From positions 59,126 to 73,502 of the forward strand of contig DKWV01000009.1 in NCBI GenBank assembly GCA_002491905.1: 14,377 nucleotides of DNA, in the 5' to 3' direction. The notes below the pieces were generated by a model. It searched no databases and was not told the origin of the DNA. It saw only the letters and a program-made list of their open reading frames with translations. The translations under genes were made by a program, and so were the position numbers. Origin of the DNA: Lachnospiraceae bacterium UBA7143. Its GTDB lineage: Bacteria; Bacillota; Clostridia; Lachnospirales; Lachnospiraceae. Below, piece after piece: positions 12,669 to 14,377 of the stretch; position 1 is the first letter of the stretch, and every line of letters begins with the position of its first letter.

Positions 12669-13877
12669 ATGACAAATATCAGAGAATTTTTAAGAAAAAA
12701 GGAAAAGCGGGAAAATGAACAGAGGCCGCCCAGAATCAGCTACCGGGAGAAGATCAGGAGCCATAAGTTTACCGTGTTTTACAGAGTGATTCTCGTGCTG
12801 ATGCTTCTTGCGGCCGTGGGCGCTGTGGCATTTATACAATGGCAGAATAAGGTCTATACGGAGAGCGTGGAGCTTTCAACTGTGGAAATCAAGATTCCGT
12901 CCGATGCGCAGATGATGCCTTTCGCTTCACATCTTCTTACATATAGTAAGGACGGGATCAGTTGTATGGACACCAAGGGCAACGCTGTGTGGAATCAGAC
13001 CTTTGAAATGCAGAATCCTATGGTAGACATCAATCAGAATGTGGTGGCGGTGGGTGACTATAACGGCAGGGAGATTTACGTGATGAACACGGAGTCCGTG
13101 CTGGGCAGCATCACAACTAACCGGCCGGTACGCAATTTCTGCGTATCTGCGGGCGGTGTAGTGGCGGCAGTGCTGGATGACACAAATGTCACTTTAATCT
13201 GCCTGTATGATGCAAAGGGGACGGAGCTGGTGCGTTTTCGGACGACTATGAAGGAAAGCGGCTATCCGGCAGAGGTTTCTATTTCACCGAGCGGAGAACT
13301 TGTGTGTGTTTCTTATCTGTATGTAGACGGCGGACATATGAAGTCCAGCGTAGCTTTTTATAATTTTGGCGCGGTGGGGCAGAACAACACGGATAATTAT
13401 GTGAGCGGTTATGATTACATAGATACGGTGGTGCCGTTTACACGTTTCCTTGATAACCGTTCCCTTTTTGCGGTGTCTGATGACAGAATTATGTTTTTTG
13501 GCGGTGCGCAGAAGCCGGTCAGCATGGCGGAGAAGCTGCTTGATGAAGAGGTGCGGGGCGTCTATTACGGGAGCGAATATGTGGGACTGGTCTTTAACAG
13601 TAAGGAAAGCGGCAGCAGATACCGGCTGGATGTGTACCATAAGTCGGGTGATTTTGTGTGCTCCATTACATATGATATAGAATGCCGGGATATTTTGTTC
13701 CATGAGGATCAGGTTATTATTTATAATGAGTCCGACTGTCTGATCTATAATAGCAGGGGCATGGAAAAATACGCCGGGAAATTTAACAAGACGGCCCTGA
13801 TGCTGATACCGCAGAGCGCGTCCTATTCTTATATGGTGGTGACGCCGGAATCTATTGATACAATAGAATTGAGATAA
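12669..13877 (+). CDS. DUF5711-type single-pass membrane protein with propeller-like ectodomain
   Basis: The 402 residues comprise a basic cytoplasmic N-tail (1-35, REFLRKKEKRENEQRPP), one transmembrane helix (about 36-57, VFYRVILVLMLLAAVGAVAF) and an outside domain of about 340 residues. The ectodomain shows repeated short strand blades, such as LLTYSKDGISCMDTKGNAVW, VVAVGDYNGREIYVMN and VAAVLDDTNVTLICLYDAKG, the pattern of WD40/PQQ-like beta-propellers. I assign DUF5711 from this layout and from its CvpA-like neighbour; the match is remembered, not searched. Function is unknown. AAGGA lies 8 bases before the ATG. The CvpA-like gene follows after 17 bases, so the pair form an operon driven from the repeat-module promoter. 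Confidence 0.8.
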   Translation: MTNIREFLRKKEKRENEQRPPRISYREKIRSHKFTVFYRVILVLMLLAAVGAVAFIQWQNKVYTESVELSTVEIKIPSDAQMMPFASHLLTYSKDGISCMDTKGNAVWNQTFEMQNPMVDINQNVVAVGDYNGREIYVMNTESVLGSITTNRPVRNFCVSAGGVVAAVLDDTNVTLICLYDAKGTELVRFRTTMKESGYPAEVSISPSGELVCVSYLYVDGGHMKSSVAFYNFGAVGQNNTDNYVSGYDYIDTVVPFTRFLDNRSLFAVSDDRIMFFGGAQKPVSMAEKLLDEEVRGVYYGSEYVGLVFNSKESGSRYRLDVYHKSGDFVCSITYDIECRDILFHEDQVIIYNESDCLIYNSRGMEKYAGKFNKTALMLIPQSASYSYMVVTPESIDTIELR

Positions 13878-13894
13878 ATCGGGTTGATATTACG

Positions 13895-14296
13895 ATGAGA
13901 CAGGAAATGGTTACGTTCGCCTTTGCGGCGTTTGTGCTTTTACTTATGATATGGAGAATACGGGGAGGGTATGCCTGCGGCATGATGCAGGAGATTGTCA
14001 ACCTTCTGTCGGCCGTGGTTTCTCTGACTAGTGTGGCATTGGTTTTTCTTGCAATCAGCAGCGCAATGAGCAAATCAATGCACATTCTGACAGCGTGTAT
14101 TATCGCGTTGATTCTGCTTGGGGTTTTCTTCAAACTGTGCCGCCTGATTTTCACACCGCTTCTGGCGGTCGGCAGCATTTCCGTAGTAAGCGCTGTCAAT
14201 AAATTATTGGGCGCTGCAATGGGCGCTGCGGAAGCCTGCCTGCTGGCGTATTTTTCCTACAAAATGCTGGCTCATTTCGGAATCTATGTGCTTTGA
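13895..14296 (+). CDS. CvpA-like polytopic membrane protein
   Basis: The 133 residues contain about four hydrophobic helices (roughly 4-20, 35-57, 63-84 and 103-122). The first loop, IWRIRGGYACGMMQEIVNLL, matches the CvpA pattern of a small Gly/Arg-rich turn followed by E-x-x-x-L-L. CvpA proteins are linked to colicin V production in E. coli and to envelope homeostasis elsewhere. The protein is somewhat shorter than typical CvpA (about 160). No strong ribosome binding site is visible (GGGTTG region), so coupling with the upstream gene 17 bases away is likely. No terminator hairpin is evident after the stop. Confidence 0.65.
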   Translation: MRQEMVTFAFAAFVLLLMIWRIRGGYACGMMQEIVNLLSAVVSLTSVALVFLAISSAMSKSMHILTACIIALILLGVFFKLCRLIFTPLLAVGSISVVSAVNKLLGAAMGAAEACLLAYFSYKMLAHFGIYVL

Positions 14297-14306
14297 TTTT
14301 TTCTTT

Positions 14307-14367
14307 AAAAAATTTTCAAAAAAATTCCTAAAAACCCGTTGACATCCAATTATTCTTCTGCTATTAT
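14307..14367 (+). promoter_or_regulatory. Strong promoter with A-tract UP region, pointing out of the window
   Basis: A perfect -35 TTGACA (14339-14344), a 17-base spacer and -10 TATTAT (14362-14367). The 30 bases upstream hold alternating A and T runs (14307-14335), like UP elements of rRNA or tRNA promoters. The transcribed gene lies beyond the window. Confidence 0.75.
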
Positions 14368-14377
14368 ATGAAAGTCG

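Noticed and set aside
14058..14070. Third copy of the GCAATGAGCA motif within the CvpA-like gene
   Set aside because: Only about 10 bases match, it is within coding sequence and has no -10 box upstream.

Overview
This window looks like a chromosome segment of a low- to mid-GC Clostridia, most likely a member of the Lachnospiraceae. The signs are AGGAGG-type ribosome binding sites, the block tadA / pfk / dnaX / ybaB / recR, a DUF5711-type membrane protein, a CvpA-like protein and a LysM membrane protein. The taxonomic call is inferred from gene content; no 16S or database search was available.

Region 1 (about 1-3480) is AT-rich accessory DNA. It holds the 3' part of an alpha-helical repeat protein with an 83-residue tandem duplication (1-972), a decayed gene with a DUF11-like extracellular-type domain (983-1512), a deleted IS5/IS1182-type transposase remnant abutting it (1513-1988), a 409-residue protein I cannot identify (2019-3248) and a short gene remnant facing the next gene (about 3333-3479). 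It reads as a turnover zone beside stable chromosome.

Region 2 (3446-5601) is transitional. A DEDDh exonuclease with a topoisomerase-type zinc finger lies on the minus strand. Divergent from it is a Uma2/DUF820-type nuclease-fold gene with a near-consensus promoter, a palindrome at the start site and a hairpin-rich leader. A bidirectional terminator separates that gene from a convergent tRNA-Ser(CGA) with its own promoter.

Region 3 (about 5546-11160) is core information processing and metabolism: tadA (tRNA A34 deaminase), a phosphofructokinase with a mixed ATP/PPi signature and a roughly 180-nt structured leader, dnaX (clamp-loader tau), ybaB, recR and galM (aldose 1-epimerase). The order tadA, dnaX, ybaB, recR is the classic Firmicutes replication/repair block; here pfk sits between tadA and dnaX. 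Strong hairpin terminators close it after galM.

Region 4 (11217-14377) is an envelope cluster: a single-pass LysM protein with a long acidic linker, a DUF5711-type single-pass protein with a propeller-like ectodomain, and a CvpA-like polytopic protein. A strong promoter with an A-tract UP region starts at the window edge and points at something outside.

The most unusual signal is a repeated promoter module upstream of tadA (5546-5588) and of the DUF5711 gene (12489-12531). Both copies have an extended -10 box followed at the predicted transcription start by an 8-codon ORF, MAMSS(M/A)QT-stop. Most of the differences between the two ORFs do not change the peptide. The second copy continues into an 18-bp perfect hairpin and a tail holding two further peptide-like reading frames. 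This looks like a dispersed element with a leaderless mini-ORF.
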